Shown: piece by piece, positions 5,868 through 13,744 of the stretch
Layout: every line of letters begins with the position of its first letter
Numbering within the stretch: the first letter of the stretch is position 1
DNA from: an uncultured Clostridia bacterium
GTDB taxonomy: Bacteria; Bacillota; Clostridia; Lachnospirales; Lachnospiraceae
DNA: 18,054 bases
NCBI GenBank assembly: GCA_946623485.1
Contig: CAMORF010000011.1
Span: 1 to 18,054 of the forward strand
Reading direction: 5' to 3'
Notes under the pieces: model-generated
What the model saw: only the letters and a program-made list of their open reading frames with translations
Databases searched by the model: none
Told to the model about the DNA's origin: nothing
Position numbers and translations under genes: made by a program

Positions 5868-7010
5868 ATGCAGGGCGATTCATTGTTGAAAGGATCAGGC
5901 GGCCACAGGGGGATGTTTGCCCGGGGGCTTTTTGTGCCATGCCTGATGTTATGCCTGATGCTGTGTCTGTTGGTTCTTCCGGCTCCGGTACGCGGTGCTG
6001 ATCATAGTCCGGTGCTGAGCCGGACCAGGCTTACGACAATTACCGGCAGGAGCAGTCAGCTGAAGGTGAAAAATTACAGTAAGAAGGTGACCTGGACTTC
6101 CAGCAATCCTTACGTGGCGACTGTTTCCCGGAGCGGTGTGGTCAAGGCGGCGCACATGGGATATACCGTGATCTTGGCGAAGGCCGGTGACAGTGAATTG
6201 AAGTGCTATGTAACGGTGAATGGCCGGAAGGCGGAGAAGCCGTTCATTTTCTGCTATGAAGCGGATCATGACGGGGTACAGATCGAGACGGGACAGTTCT
6301 ATAACCTGGTTGTGATGAATGGGCAGACGAAGACCTGGACGTGGTCGGTCAGTGATCCGGAGAAGGCGTTGCTTTACAAGGATGGGAATAGCATTACCTC
6401 GACCACTACGTCGGGGCGGATCGGGCAGCTGGTTGTGACTTTTATGGGAAAGCCGGGCACAGTTACGGTCACGGCAAAGAGTGGTTCTATAAAACTGACC
6501 TATCAGCTTGTCATCAGGAAATCGGCTGAGGATGATGCATATCTGAAAATGAGGTCGGAGGTGCTTTCGCAGCTGATTACGCCTGACATGCGCCCGGAAG
6601 AGCAATGTCTTGCCGTAGCGAAGTGGCTGAGCGATTATGCGTCTTACGTGGTTACGAATGGCGCAGATTATTCTATGCTGTCCAATCATGTCGGACAGTG
6701 TTACCACTATGCGAAAACCTTTGATTTCATGATGGCCGGGACTTCTGTTCCATGCCGTTATGTATGTACAAAAAGCCATGCCTGGAATCAGGTGCAGATT
6801 GATGGGAACTGGTATAACGTGGATGTGACGGCATTTGACACGGATGTTCCGGGAAACCCATATGACTATACGTTTTTCCTGGTTTCGGATGAAGCGTTCT
6901 GGAGGAAAGACGCGCGGATGGAACCTTATCATGTATGCGCGAGTACAAAATATGATTTTGGAAAGCACTATTCTGACAGCCCATGGGCGGATGGGACATG
7001 GATGAATTAG
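5868..7010 (+). CDS. Secreted Big2 + transglutaminase-like protein
   Basis: The 380-residue protein starts at ATG 5868 after GAGAGG (9 nt spacing). Residues about 16-44 form a Sec signal peptide (FARGLFVPCLMLCLMLCLLV then LPAPVRGADHS), with cleavage probably after VRG/A; there is no lipobox. Residues about 50-117 are a bacterial Ig-like (Big2) domain (TWTSSNPYVATVSRSGVVKA). A second beta-rich segment follows to about 218. The C-terminal part, about 220-360, is a transglutaminase-like/protease-fold domain with a full Cys-His-Asp triad: Cys278 in HVGQCYHYAK, His304 in KSHAWNQV and Asp319 in WYNVDVTAFD. In the family such domains are usually hydrolases or cross-linking enzymes acting on peptides, and Big2 domains are found in surface proteins. 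An extracellular or cell-wall role follows, with substrate unknown. It has no sortase signal. It appears monocistronic. Confidence 0.82.
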   Translation: MQGDSLLKGSGGHRGMFARGLFVPCLMLCLMLCLLVLPAPVRGADHSPVLSRTRLTTITGRSSQLKVKNYSKKVTWTSSNPYVATVSRSGVVKAAHMGYTVILAKAGDSELKCYVTVNGRKAEKPFIFCYEADHDGVQIETGQFYNLVVMNGQTKTWTWSVSDPEKALLYKDGNSITSTTTSGRIGQLVVTFMGKPGTVTVTAKSGSIKLTYQLVIRKSAEDDAYLKMRSEVLSQLITPDMRPEEQCLAVAKWLSDYASYVVTNGADYSMLSNHVGQCYHYAKTFDFMMAGTSVPCRYVCTKSHAWNQVQIDGNWYNVDVTAFDTDVPGNPYDYTFFLVSDEAFWRKDARMEPYHVCASTKYDFGKHYSDSPWADGTWMN

Positions 7011-7149
7011 GAATTGCCTGCTACATGGGGAGGCCTGTCTGACGCAAATCCCGGAAAACCAGACAAGGGCACTATGCATGGATTCATCTGAAGAAATCTA
7101 TATCCTGAAGAGATTCTTATTATGAAGTTGTCGGAAAACAAAAGCAAAA

Positions 7150-7263
7150 GGATAAGCGATAAAAGATATTGGATAAGGGATAAAAGATATTGGAAAAGGA
7201 ATAAAGATACAGAATAGCCGAAAGAATAAAGGAATAAAAGAATAAAAGAATAAAAGAATAAAG
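7150..7263. repeat. Two tandem repeat arrays upstream of exoA
   Basis: A 21-bp unit, GGATAAGSGATAAAAGATATT, is present at 7150-7170 and 7171-7191, with a degenerate third copy at 7192-7210. An 8-bp unit, GAATAAAA or GAATAAAG, is then repeated five times at 7224-7263. The whole stretch is A-rich on the plus strand. The 7011-7329 interval holds no convincing gene. No hairpin terminator with a T-tract was found for the secreted-protein gene. Confidence 0.85.
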
Positions 7264-7329
7264 GGATAAATGCCAGGGGGCGAGTGGTAAGAGCTCCAGA
7301 ATTTGAGACTTGAGCATAGGGGGTGTGTT

Positions 7330-8088
7330 ATGAAAGCTGTCAGCTGGAATGTGAACGGGTTGCGGGCGTGTGTAGAAAAAGGGTTTGAGGAAATCTTCTG
7401 GAGCATGGATGCTGACTTGTTTGCGCTGCAGGAGACGAAGCTGCAGGAAGGACAGATTGATCTGAGTCTGCCGGGGTATTATCAGTATTGGAATTATGCG
7501 GAAAAGAAGGGATATTCCGGCACGGCGGTTTTTGCAAAGGAAGAGCCGCTGAATGTGCGTTATGGCATCGGGATTGAGGAGCATGATCATGAAGGAAGAG
7601 TGATCACACTTGAATATCCCGGGTTTTATTTTCTGACCTGCTATACCCCGAACTCGCAAAATGAATTGAAGCGTCTGGATTACCGGATGCGGTGGGAGGA
7701 CGATTTCAAGGCTTATCTGAAGCGCCTGGATGCGAAAAAGCCGTTGATCCTTTGCGGCGATCTGAATGTCGCGCATGAGGAGATCGACCTGAAGAATCCG
7801 AAATCAAACCGCCGGAATGCTGGTTTTACGGACGAGGAACGTGCGAAAATGACTGAGCTGCTCGCAGAAGGCTTTACAGATACGTTCCGTCATTTTTACC
7901 CGGAGCTCGAAGGCGTATATTCCTGGTGGAGTTACCGTTTCCGCGCAAGGGAGAAGAATGCGGGATGGCGCATTGACTACTTTATCACGTCTTCCCGGAT
8001 TGACGGGAATCTTGTTGACGCGAAGATCCACACCGGGATCTTCGGATCGGATCATTGTCCGGTGGAGCTGGATGTGGATAGGATATAA
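7330..8088 (+). CDS. exoA: Exodeoxyribonuclease III / AP endonuclease
   Basis: The 252-residue protein belongs to the ExoIII (xthA/exoA) branch of the exonuclease-endonuclease-phosphatase superfamily, which cleaves DNA at abasic sites and trims blocked 3' ends in base excision repair. Key residues are all present: Asn7 (SWNVNGLRA), Glu35 (LQETKL) for metal binding, the TCYTPNSQNEL block, Asp144 and Asn146 (CGDLNVAH), the GFTDEER loop, YSWWSYRFRAREKNAGWRID, and terminal Asp241-His242 (GSDHCPVEL). Length is typical. ATG 7330 is chosen over an in-frame start at 7303 because an AGGGGG element lies just upstream and the protein then begins at the conserved MKAVSWNVNG. It may be co-transcribed with the zf-HC2 gene 51 nt downstream and polA, consistent with a repair-synthesis pairing. 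Confidence 0.95.
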   Translation: MKAVSWNVNGLRACVEKGFEEIFWSMDADLFALQETKLQEGQIDLSLPGYYQYWNYAEKKGYSGTAVFAKEEPLNVRYGIGIEEHDHEGRVITLEYPGFYFLTCYTPNSQNELKRLDYRMRWEDDFKAYLKRLDAKKPLILCGDLNVAHEEIDLKNPKSNRRNAGFTDEERAKMTELLAEGFTDTFRHFYPELEGVYSWWSYRFRAREKNAGWRIDYFITSSRIDGNLVDAKIHTGIFGSDHCPVELDVDRI

Positions 8089-8139
8089 AGCGCAGAGAAT
8101 GGTGTGGGGCGCAGAATAAAATAAGCAGGAATCAGGCGT

Positions 8140-8613
8140 ATGGATTGCGTAAATGCACAACAGATGATTCGACCTTATCTGGAGGGCGTACTGTCAGACC
8201 GGGAACTGGAAGAATTCCTGGATCATGTACAGGGCTGTCCGGATTGTTTTGGTGAGCTGGAAATCTATTTTTCTGTTTACCGTACCCTCAATAATGTGGA
8301 TGAGAGAGGGGATTATAATTATGCCCGGAAACTGCGCCAGAAGCTGGAGGATTCCCGGAAGTATCTGCGGATCAGGCATCGCAACAGAATTCTGAAGGTT
8401 GGAATTATACTTGCCGCAGAGCTATGTGTCGCCTGGGCCCTGTATGGATTGTTCAGACTGCCTGGCGCATACATGGACAAGCATCATACGGAAATGATTC
8501 CGGTGGTGGAAACGGAAGTGCCTGTCGCTGCAGCAGCAAGTGATATAGCAGCAGATGGCATAGCAGCATATGATGCTGAAACGGATGGTGCTGCAGCACA
8601 GGCGTTGCAGTAA
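8140..8613 (+). CDS. Membrane zf-HC2 (anti-sigma-like) protein
   Basis: The 157-residue protein begins with a putative zinc finger of anti-sigma-factor type: Cys3 and H29-x3-C33-x2-C36 (HVQGCPDC), within the usual 'C...L.EYLDG.LS..E...F..H...C..C' pattern. A single membrane span lies at about 86-107 (ILKVGIILAAELCVAWALYGLF without its flanks). The outer tail is Ala-rich (VAAAASDIAADGIAAYDAET). In the family such proteins hold an ECF sigma factor at the membrane, but no sigma factor gene is adjacent, so the role is inferred only. The last 10 codons and the following bases form a 42/41-bp tandem duplication. The TAA stop sits in the first copy, and the same frame continues for 22 codons beyond it (to TGA at 8680-8682). 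ATG 8140 has an AGGA about 10 nt upstream. It lies between exoA and polA. Confidence 0.75.
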   Translation: MDCVNAQQMIRPYLEGVLSDRELEEFLDHVQGCPDCFGELEIYFSVYRTLNNVDERGDYNYARKLRQKLEDSRKYLRIRHRNRILKVGIILAAELCVAWALYGLFRLPGAYMDKHHTEMIPVVETEVPVAAAASDIAADGIAAYDAETDGAAAQALQ

Positions 8614-8666
8614 AACAGTGCAGCAGACGGTGCTGCTTCACAGGCGTTGCAGAAAACAGTGCAGCA
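8584..8666. repeat. 42/41-bp tandem duplication at the zf-HC2 gene end
   Basis: Copy 1 (8584-8625) starts GATGGTGCTGCAGCACAGG and copy 2 (8626-8666) starts GACGGTGCTGCTTCACAGG. They match closely except for a few substitutions and one extra T in copy 1 (8611). That T makes the TAA stop of the upstream gene. Confidence 0.85.
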
Positions 8667-8720
8667 GCAATTCTTGTTGTGACAATTGATGTTACTATTA
8701 GACGGAGATGGATGTTCCTC

Positions 8721-11700
8721 ATGAGTGATAAAATTGTTCTGATCGATGGCCACAGTATTATGAACCGTGCATTTTATGGGATCCCGCTGCTGAGCAGCAG
8801 CTCGGGGGTGCACACAAATGCGGTTTATGGTTTTCTGAATATTCTGTTTAAGGTTCTGGATGAGGAGAAGGCGCAGTACCTGGCAGTTGCATTTGATCTG
8901 AGTGCCCCGACGTTCCGCCATAAGAAATATGAGGCATATAAGGGGACGCGTCACGCGATGCCGGATGAGCTGCGGGAGCAAATTCCCGTGATGAAGGAAA
9001 TGCTTCAGGCGATGGGGGTTCCGCTGATGATGCTGGAGGGCTATGAAGCGGATGACTTGATTGGCACAGCCTCCAGGAAAGCGGAAGAAAACGGGCTGGA
9101 AGTCAGGATCATTTCAGGTGACCGTGACTTGCTTCAGCTGGCGTCTGAGCACACGCAGATCAGAATTCCGAAAACCAAGAAGGGCGGGACGGAGGTGGAG
9201 GATTATTTTGCCGCTGATGTTCAGGAGAAGTATCTGGTTACGCCGGAGGAATTCATCCATGTGAAGGCGTTGATGGGGGATGCCTCTGACAATATTCCGG
9301 GGATTCCCGGGGTTGGGGAAAAGACGGCTGTCAAAATCATATCCGAGTTCCATTCCATTGAAAATGCATATGCGCATCTTGATAAGGTGAAGCCGCCTCG
9401 TGCGCGCAATTCTTTGCGTGATTACTGGGAGGATGCCCAGCTTTCTCTGTGGCTTGCAACGATTGACCGTAATGCGCCGTTTGAACTGGATCTGTCGGCG
9501 GCCAGGATTGATCAAGATCATGCCGCACTCTATACGCAGAAGGCGTTGGAACTATGTAAAAAGCTGGAGCTTCGGACGATGATCAAGAAGTTTTCTGCCG
9601 GTATGAAAGGTGAGCTGTCAGCTATTCCTGGAGCAGCAGGCACAGCTGGAGAAACGGAAACAGCATCAGAATCCGGAGCCGCGGGAAAAGCAGTAGAATC
9701 CGGAGCTGTGGGAATAGCAGTAGAATCCGGAGCCGCGGGAGAGCCTGGAGCAGGCGGGATGGCGCAGGTATCCGGAGCAGCAGAAGCAACGAAAGCAGCA
9801 GGAGCCCCCGGGGCAGCTGACGGATCGGGTATCGTAAGTGCAGAAGGGATTTCAATAGCAGAACATATTTCTGCAGAGGCAGGGAAGCAAGCGGATTCGA
9901 ATGAGGAAAGCAACGCTGCAGGAAAACAGGATGCAGATTTGGATGTCCCCGTTGCGATCGATGCTTCTGACCGGAGTGCTGTGTCAGCGTTGATGGAGGA
10001 GGCTTCTGCAGCCGGGAGGGCCGGGATTCAGATTGCTTCCTATGATGGAAAAGCACTTGGCTTTGCCGTGGCATTTGGGAATAGAACGGTTTATGTGCAG
10101 GGATCGGATACGAGTGCTTTTCGTATCCTGATGGAGAATGCGGATCAGATTTGCGCGATTGATCTGAAGGAGCAGTTATATTATCTGGATGGAGCAAAAG
10201 ATCCAACTGCAGCAAAAAACCAGGAGGAAGCCCAAAATGACATTCATGGCATAGACCGGCAGGAGTGTGTCTTTTTTGACTGTGCGATCGGAGCATACCT
10301 GCTGAATCCTTTGCAGGGTGTCTATTCTTATGATCTGTTATCCGGGGCCTATGCGGGCAGGATGGTACCGTCCCGCGATGAATTGTTTGGGAAGAAGAAG
10401 GACAAGGACCTTACGCCGGAGGACTGGATGACGATTACGTGCATTTCGGCCCGTGCCGCGCTTGAGGCGGAACCCGGGATCCGGAGAGCGCTTGAGCAGA
10501 TGGAGATGGACCGGCTGTTTGATGAGATCGAGATGCCGCTGGTGTTCGTGCTTTACCGTATGCAGCAGGAAGGCGTTGCGGTGAAGGCGCAGGAACTGCA
10601 TGAGTATGGCGTGAAGCTTCAGGGGCGGATCCATGAGCTGGAACAGCGGATTTATCAGGAAGCCGGGGAGGAATTCAATATCAATTCCCCGAAACAGCTC
10701 GGATCGATTCTGTTTGATCGGCTGCATCTGCCCAGCGGGAAGAAAACGAAGACCGGGTACTCTACAGCGGCGGATGTATTGGAGAAGCTGGCAGAGTACT
10801 ATCCGATTGTCTCTGACATCCTGGAATACCGGCAGCTGACAAAACTCAAATCAACCTACGCAGAAGGGCTGTCCGCTTTCATTTCCCCGGATGGACGGAT
10901 CCATGGGAAATTCAACCAGACTATCACGGCGACCGGAAGAATCAGTTCTGCCGATCCGAACCTGCAGAATATTCCGGTGCGTACGGAGCTTGGCAGAGAG
11001 CTGCGCAAGGTGTTTGTGCCGAAGGATGGATATACGTTTGTTGACGCTGATTATTCACAGATTGAGCTGCGTGTGCTGGCGCATATGTCCGGCGACGAGG
11101 CGCTCATCCAGGCGTATAACTCTGCTGAAGATATCCACGCGATTACGGCAAGTGCTGTCTTTCATGTACCGCTGGAAGAAGTCACGCCCCAGCTTCGCCG
11201 CAATGCGAAAGCGGTCAACTTCGGAATCGTATACGGCATCAGTTCGTTCGGCCTCAGCCAGGGACTTTCCATTACGAAAAAAGAAGCAGCAGACTTTATT
11301 CAGCAGTATTTCAAGACATTTCCGCGTATCAAAACCTTTCTGGATGATGCGGTGAAAAATGCCAAGGCACAGGGTTTTTGTAAGACGTTGTTTGGCCGCC
11401 GCCGCCCGGTTCCGGAGCTCAAAGAATCTAATTTTATGCGCAGGCAGTTTGGAGAGCGTGTCGCCATGAATGCGCCGATCCAGGGAACTGCCGCGGATAT
11501 CATTAAGATCGCGATGATCGGAGTTGATCACCGTCTGCGGGCGGAGGGGTTAAAATCCCGCCTGGTTCTTCAGATCCATGATGAATTGCTGGTGGAGACA
11601 GCCTTGGATGAAGTGGAAGCGGTCGAGCGGATCCTGCGAGAAGAGATGGAAGGTGCTGCCAGCATGCGCGTGAAGCTGGAGATTGATATGCATGCCGGCG

Positions 11701-11723
11701 CAAGCTGGTACGAGGCACATTAG
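8721..11723 (+). CDS. polA: DNA polymerase I
   Basis: The 1000-residue protein fills gaps and removes RNA primers. Residues 1 to about 290 are the 5' nuclease (KIVLIDGHSIMNRAFYG, YEADDLIGT, SGDRDLLQL, GDASDNIPGIPGVGEKTA). About 297-407 is a low-complexity Ala/Gly/Glu/Ser-rich insert. About 408-560 is a 3'-5' exonuclease-like domain lacking the DxE metal ligands (GIQIASYDG stands where FDTET is expected), so proofreading is probably absent, as in several Gram-positive Pol I enzymes. The polymerase domain is intact: motif A Asp777 (DYSQIELR), motif B Lys830 (RRNAKAVNFGIVYG), motif C Asp954-Glu955 (QIHDELL). Family members are usually about 850-900 residues, and the excess is the insert. The start is uncertain: ATG 8721 matches homologous N-termini, but ATG 8712 is closer to the GGAG at 8704-8707. 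coaE begins 2 nt after the stop. Confidence 0.97.
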   Translation: MSDKIVLIDGHSIMNRAFYGIPLLSSSSGVHTNAVYGFLNILFKVLDEEKAQYLAVAFDLSAPTFRHKKYEAYKGTRHAMPDELREQIPVMKEMLQAMGVPLMMLEGYEADDLIGTASRKAEENGLEVRIISGDRDLLQLASEHTQIRIPKTKKGGTEVEDYFAADVQEKYLVTPEEFIHVKALMGDASDNIPGIPGVGEKTAVKIISEFHSIENAYAHLDKVKPPRARNSLRDYWEDAQLSLWLATIDRNAPFELDLSAARIDQDHAALYTQKALELCKKLELRTMIKKFSAGMKGELSAIPGAAGTAGETETASESGAAGKAVESGAVGIAVESGAAGEPGAGGMAQVSGAAEATKAAGAPGAADGSGIVSAEGISIAEHISAEAGKQADSNEESNAAGKQDADLDVPVAIDASDRSAVSALMEEASAAGRAGIQIASYDGKALGFAVAFGNRTVYVQGSDTSAFRILMENADQICAIDLKEQLYYLDGAKDPTAAKNQEEAQNDIHGIDRQECVFFDCAIGAYLLNPLQGVYSYDLLSGAYAGRMVPSRDELFGKKKDKDLTPEDWMTITCISARAALEAEPGIRRALEQMEMDRLFDEIEMPLVFVLYRMQQEGVAVKAQELHEYGVKLQGRIHELEQRIYQEAGEEFNINSPKQLGSILFDRLHLPSGKKTKTGYSTAADVLEKLAEYYPIVSDILEYRQLTKLKSTYAEGLSAFISPDGRIHGKFNQTITATGRISSADPNLQNIPVRTELGRELRKVFVPKDGYTFVDADYSQIELRVLAHMSGDEALIQAYNSAEDIHAITASAVFHVPLEEVTPQLRRNAKAVNFGIVYGISSFGLSQGLSITKKEAADFIQQYFKTFPRIKTFLDDAVKNAKAQGFCKTLFGRRRPVPELKESNFMRRQFGERVAMNAPIQGTAADIIKIAMIGVDHRLRAEGLKSRLVLQIHDELLVETALDEVEAVERILREEMEGAASMRVKLEIDMHAGASWYEAH
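9609..9947. repeat. Low-complexity insert in polA with 27-bp tandem repeats
   Basis: This segment encodes about 110 residues dominated by Ala, Gly, Glu and Ser between the 5' nuclease and the exonuclease-like domain. Three in-frame 27-bp units start at 9669, 9696 and 9723 and encode ESGAAGKAV, ESGAVGIAV and ESGAAGEPG. The frame is maintained throughout. Confidence 0.85.
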
Positions 11724-11725
11724 AA

Positions 11726-12493
11726 GTGAAAAAGCAGATGGTTTTGGGAATTACGGGCGGCGTGGGCGCCGGTAAGAGTACTGTTCTTGCCTATCTTAAA
11801 GACAGGTATGGGGCATATCTGATTGAATGTGATGAGGTTGCGCGGCAGCTTCAGCAGCCTGGAGAGGCGTGTTATCACGACATGCTTCGGCTGTTTCATA
11901 TAGAACCGGAGAATTCACAGGTGTCCGCCTCAACGGAACCGGAAGGTTCACAGGTGATTCATCCGGTGGAGACGGCAGAGCAGGCTTCCGAGCGCATGCA
12001 AAGGCAGGAACTTCTTCTTCCGGATGGTACATTTGACAGGAAAAAGATCGCGGAGATTGTGTTCGATGATTGCGCCATGTTGGAGGCTCTGAATCGGATT
12101 GTCCATCCTGCGGTGAAGGCGCGTGTCCGGGAATTGATCCGGAATCATCCGGATGAGCCGCTGATCGTGATTGAAGCGGCTTTGCTCCTGGAGGACAATT
12201 ATGGTGAGATCTGTGATGAGATCTGGTATGTTTATGCGGATGAAGCTGTACGCAGGCGGCGTCTGAAGCAAAGCCGTGGCTATACGGATGAGAAGATTAC
12301 GGAGATGCTGGCGAACCAACGTTCTGACCAAAGTTTTCGGGAAAGCTGCAGTGTAACGATTGACAATTCTTCTGAAAGACTTCAAAATACTTTCCGGCAG
12401 ATCGACGCGGCATTGGAATTGCGCCTGGATATCAAGCCGGAAATTGAGTCGGATATCAAGCCGGAAACCAGGGCAGCAGGAAAGGAAGAATAG
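11726..12493 (+). CDS. coaE: Dephospho-CoA kinase
   Basis: The product phosphorylates dephospho-CoA to coenzyme A, the last step of CoA synthesis. The P-loop G11-G-V-G-A-G-K17-S-T is at the N-terminus, followed by the ECDEVAR motif, LLPDGTFDRKKIAEIVF, LNRIVHPAV, VIEAALLLED and the lid region QSRGYTDEKITEMLANQ. At 255 residues it is longer than the usual approximately 200. There is an extra segment after LFHIEP with the duplicated EPE(N/G)SQV motif (33-bp period), and a tail carrying a 24-bp duplication (DIKPEIES / DIKPETRA). The catalytic core looks intact. The GTG start lies 2 nt after polA, and GAGG sits about 11 nt upstream, so translational coupling with polA is likely. Confidence 0.95.
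   Translation: MKKQMVLGITGGVGAGKSTVLAYLKDRYGAYLIECDEVARQLQQPGEACYHDMLRLFHIEPENSQVSASTEPEGSQVIHPVETAEQASERMQRQELLLPDGTFDRKKIAEIVFDDCAMLEALNRIVHPAVKARVRELIRNHPDEPLIVIEAALLLEDNYGEICDEIWYVYADEAVRRRRLKQSRGYTDEKITEMLANQRSDQSFRESCSVTIDNSSERLQNTFRQIDAALELRLDIKPEIESDIKPETRAAGKEE
11903..11956. repeat. 33-bp-period duplication inside coaE
   Basis: GAACCGGAGAATTCACAGGTG (11903-11923, 21 nt, first G to last G) recurs with three changes at 11936-11956. The unit is in frame and gives the EPENSQV / EPEGSQV pair. Confidence 0.7.
12427..12468. repeat. 24-bp tandem duplication at the coaE 3' end
   Basis: GGATATCAAGCCGGAAA occurs at 12427 and again at 12451, exactly 24 nt apart and in frame. It encodes DIKPEIES followed by DIKPET. 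Confidence 0.8.
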
Positions 12494-12498
12494 AACCG

Positions 12499-13299
12499 TT
12501 GGATTTTTATAGTATCGCCAGTGGCAGCAGCGGAAACTGTATCTATGTTGGAACGGATCGTGCGTCCGTTTTGATTGATGCAGGGATTTCCTGCAAAAAG
12601 ATTACCGAAGCCTTACATGGAATCGATCGCAGTATCCGGGACCTGACCGGTATTCTGGTGACACACGAGCATAGTGACCATATCGCCGGTCTCGGTGTCC
12701 TGAGCAGAAAAGCGCATATTCCGGTTTATGCCACGCAGGCAACGATCCGCCAGATCCTCCGCTACGCCCCGTTGGGGAAGGTAGATGAGGATTTATTTCA
12801 TCCCATCGACGCGGACCGGCCATTTTTCATCGGCGATATGCGTATTGAAGCATTTCATATCAGCCATGATGCCGCGGATCCGGTTGCCTACCGTGTGGAA
12901 TCCGGGAATCAGGCTGCAGCTGTGGCAACCGACATGGGATGTTATAACCGATATACGCTGAACCATCTCAGGAATCTTGACGTGGTCCTGCTGGAGGCCA
13001 ACCATGATGAAAACATGCTGCAGGCAGGCCCTTATCCATATCCGCTCAAGCGCCGGATTATGGGGGAGAAAGGACATCTGTCCAACATTGCCTGCGCCAT
13101 GCTGCTGTCCCAGATCCTCCATGACCATATGAAGATGGCGTATCTGGGACATCTGAGCAAAACCAATAATTACGCAGACCTGGCCTATGCGACTGTCATG
13201 TCTGAACTGGCCATGGATCCGAACTGCCCTTATCAGGAAGGGGATATCCCGATCCATGTCGCAAGCCGTGAGCATCCGATGGAACAGGTGCGGATATAG
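12499..13299 (+). CDS. walJ: MBL-fold metallo-hydrolase, YycJ/WalJ type
   Basis: This 266-residue metallo-beta-lactamase-fold protein begins MDFYSIASGSSGNCIYVGTD, the typical opening of YycJ/WalJ/VicX proteins. The metal-binding motif is H56-x-H58-x-D60-H61 (VTHEHSDHIAGL). Further ligand regions follow at FHISHDAADPVAY, ATDMG, LLEANHDENML and YLGHLSKTNN. YycJ-type enzymes are thought to be nucleases of 5'-exonuclease type, and in low-GC Gram-positives the gene often sits with the WalKR two-component system. That system is not seen here; the gene instead follows polA and coaE, which would fit a DNA-processing role. The TTG start at 12499 is chosen because it yields the conserved N-terminus. 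AAAGGAAG lies about 11 nt upstream, overlapping the end of coaE, 5 nt away. Confidence 0.88.
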   Translation: MDFYSIASGSSGNCIYVGTDRASVLIDAGISCKKITEALHGIDRSIRDLTGILVTHEHSDHIAGLGVLSRKAHIPVYATQATIRQILRYAPLGKVDEDLFHPIDADRPFFIGDMRIEAFHISHDAADPVAYRVESGNQAAAVATDMGCYNRYTLNHLRNLDVVLLEANHDENMLQAGPYPYPLKRRIMGEKGHLSNIACAMLLSQILHDHMKMAYLGHLSKTNNYADLAYATVMSELAMDPNCPYQEGDIPIHVASREHPMEQVRI

Positions 13300-13369
13300 A
13301 TGCCCTTTGGGGCGAGCAGGAGATACCAATCAAGAATCCCTGGAGTGCAGGAAATACAGAGGAATAGTC

Positions 13370-13384
13370 CCTGTATCATACAGG
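13370..13384. promoter_or_regulatory. Palindrome before the ACT-protein gene
   Basis: CCTGTATCATACAGG is a perfect palindrome with 7-bp arms and a single central base. It lies 20 nt upstream of the ATG at 13405 and 4 nt before the GGAGG ribosome binding site. It could be an operator or a tiny hairpin; I see no clear -10 element nearby. Confidence 0.35.
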
Positions 13385-13404
13385 AAACGGAGGAACGGAT
13401 TGAA

Positions 13405-13677
13405 ATGAAGAAAATTATCATTACCGTGGTCGGCAAGGATACGGTCGGCATCATCGCAAAAGTCTGTACGTATCTGGCAGACCACAATGTCAATATTCTC
13501 GACATTTCCCAGACAATTGTCGGCGGATATTTTAATATGATGATGGTTACGGATCCGTCCGCTTCCGGGGTGGATGCGGGGCAGATGTCAGATGAACTGA
13601 CTGCGCTTGGCGAAGGCATGGGCTTATCGATCCGGGTCATGGGTGAGGACATTTTCAACGCCATGCACAGGGTCTGA
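13405..13677 (+). CDS. ACT domain-containing protein (UPF0237 type)
   Basis: The 90-residue protein is a single ACT-type domain: MKKIIITVVGKDTVGIIAKV, CTYLADHNVNILDISQTIVG, then GYFNMMMVTD. The conserved GKDxxGI loop and N-I-x-D-I-S turn of UPF0237 proteins are both present. ACT domains bind amino acids or other small ligands, and in this family the protein is nearly always next to a UPF0210/DUF711 gene, as here. ATG 13405 is chosen over an in-frame upstream start (13300) because GGAGG lies 11 nt before it and the conserved domain starts exactly there. The exact ligand and function are unknown. The partner gene is 147 nt downstream, separated by a large palindrome. Confidence 0.9.
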   Translation: MKKIIITVVGKDTVGIIAKVCTYLADHNVNILDISQTIVGGYFNMMMVTDPSASGVDAGQMSDELTALGEGMGLSIRVMGEDIFNAMHRV

Positions 13678-13744
13678 GGCGGCAAGGGCCTGTGAGATCG
13701 AAGAAAAACAAGAAAGATGAGCAGTCTTTCATGGGCAGATTTTT

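Noticed and set aside
5949..7079. 376-codon minus-strand ORF opposite the Big2/transglutaminase gene
   Set aside because: It is an antisense shadow rich in Arg/His/Pro/Ile with no ribosome binding site; the plus strand has signal peptide, domains and catalytic triad.
9530..10296. Minus-strand ORFs opposite the polA insert
   Set aside because: They arise because GCA/GGA-rich repeats have no stops in antisense; products are Ser/Pro/Ala or Leu-rich low complexity.
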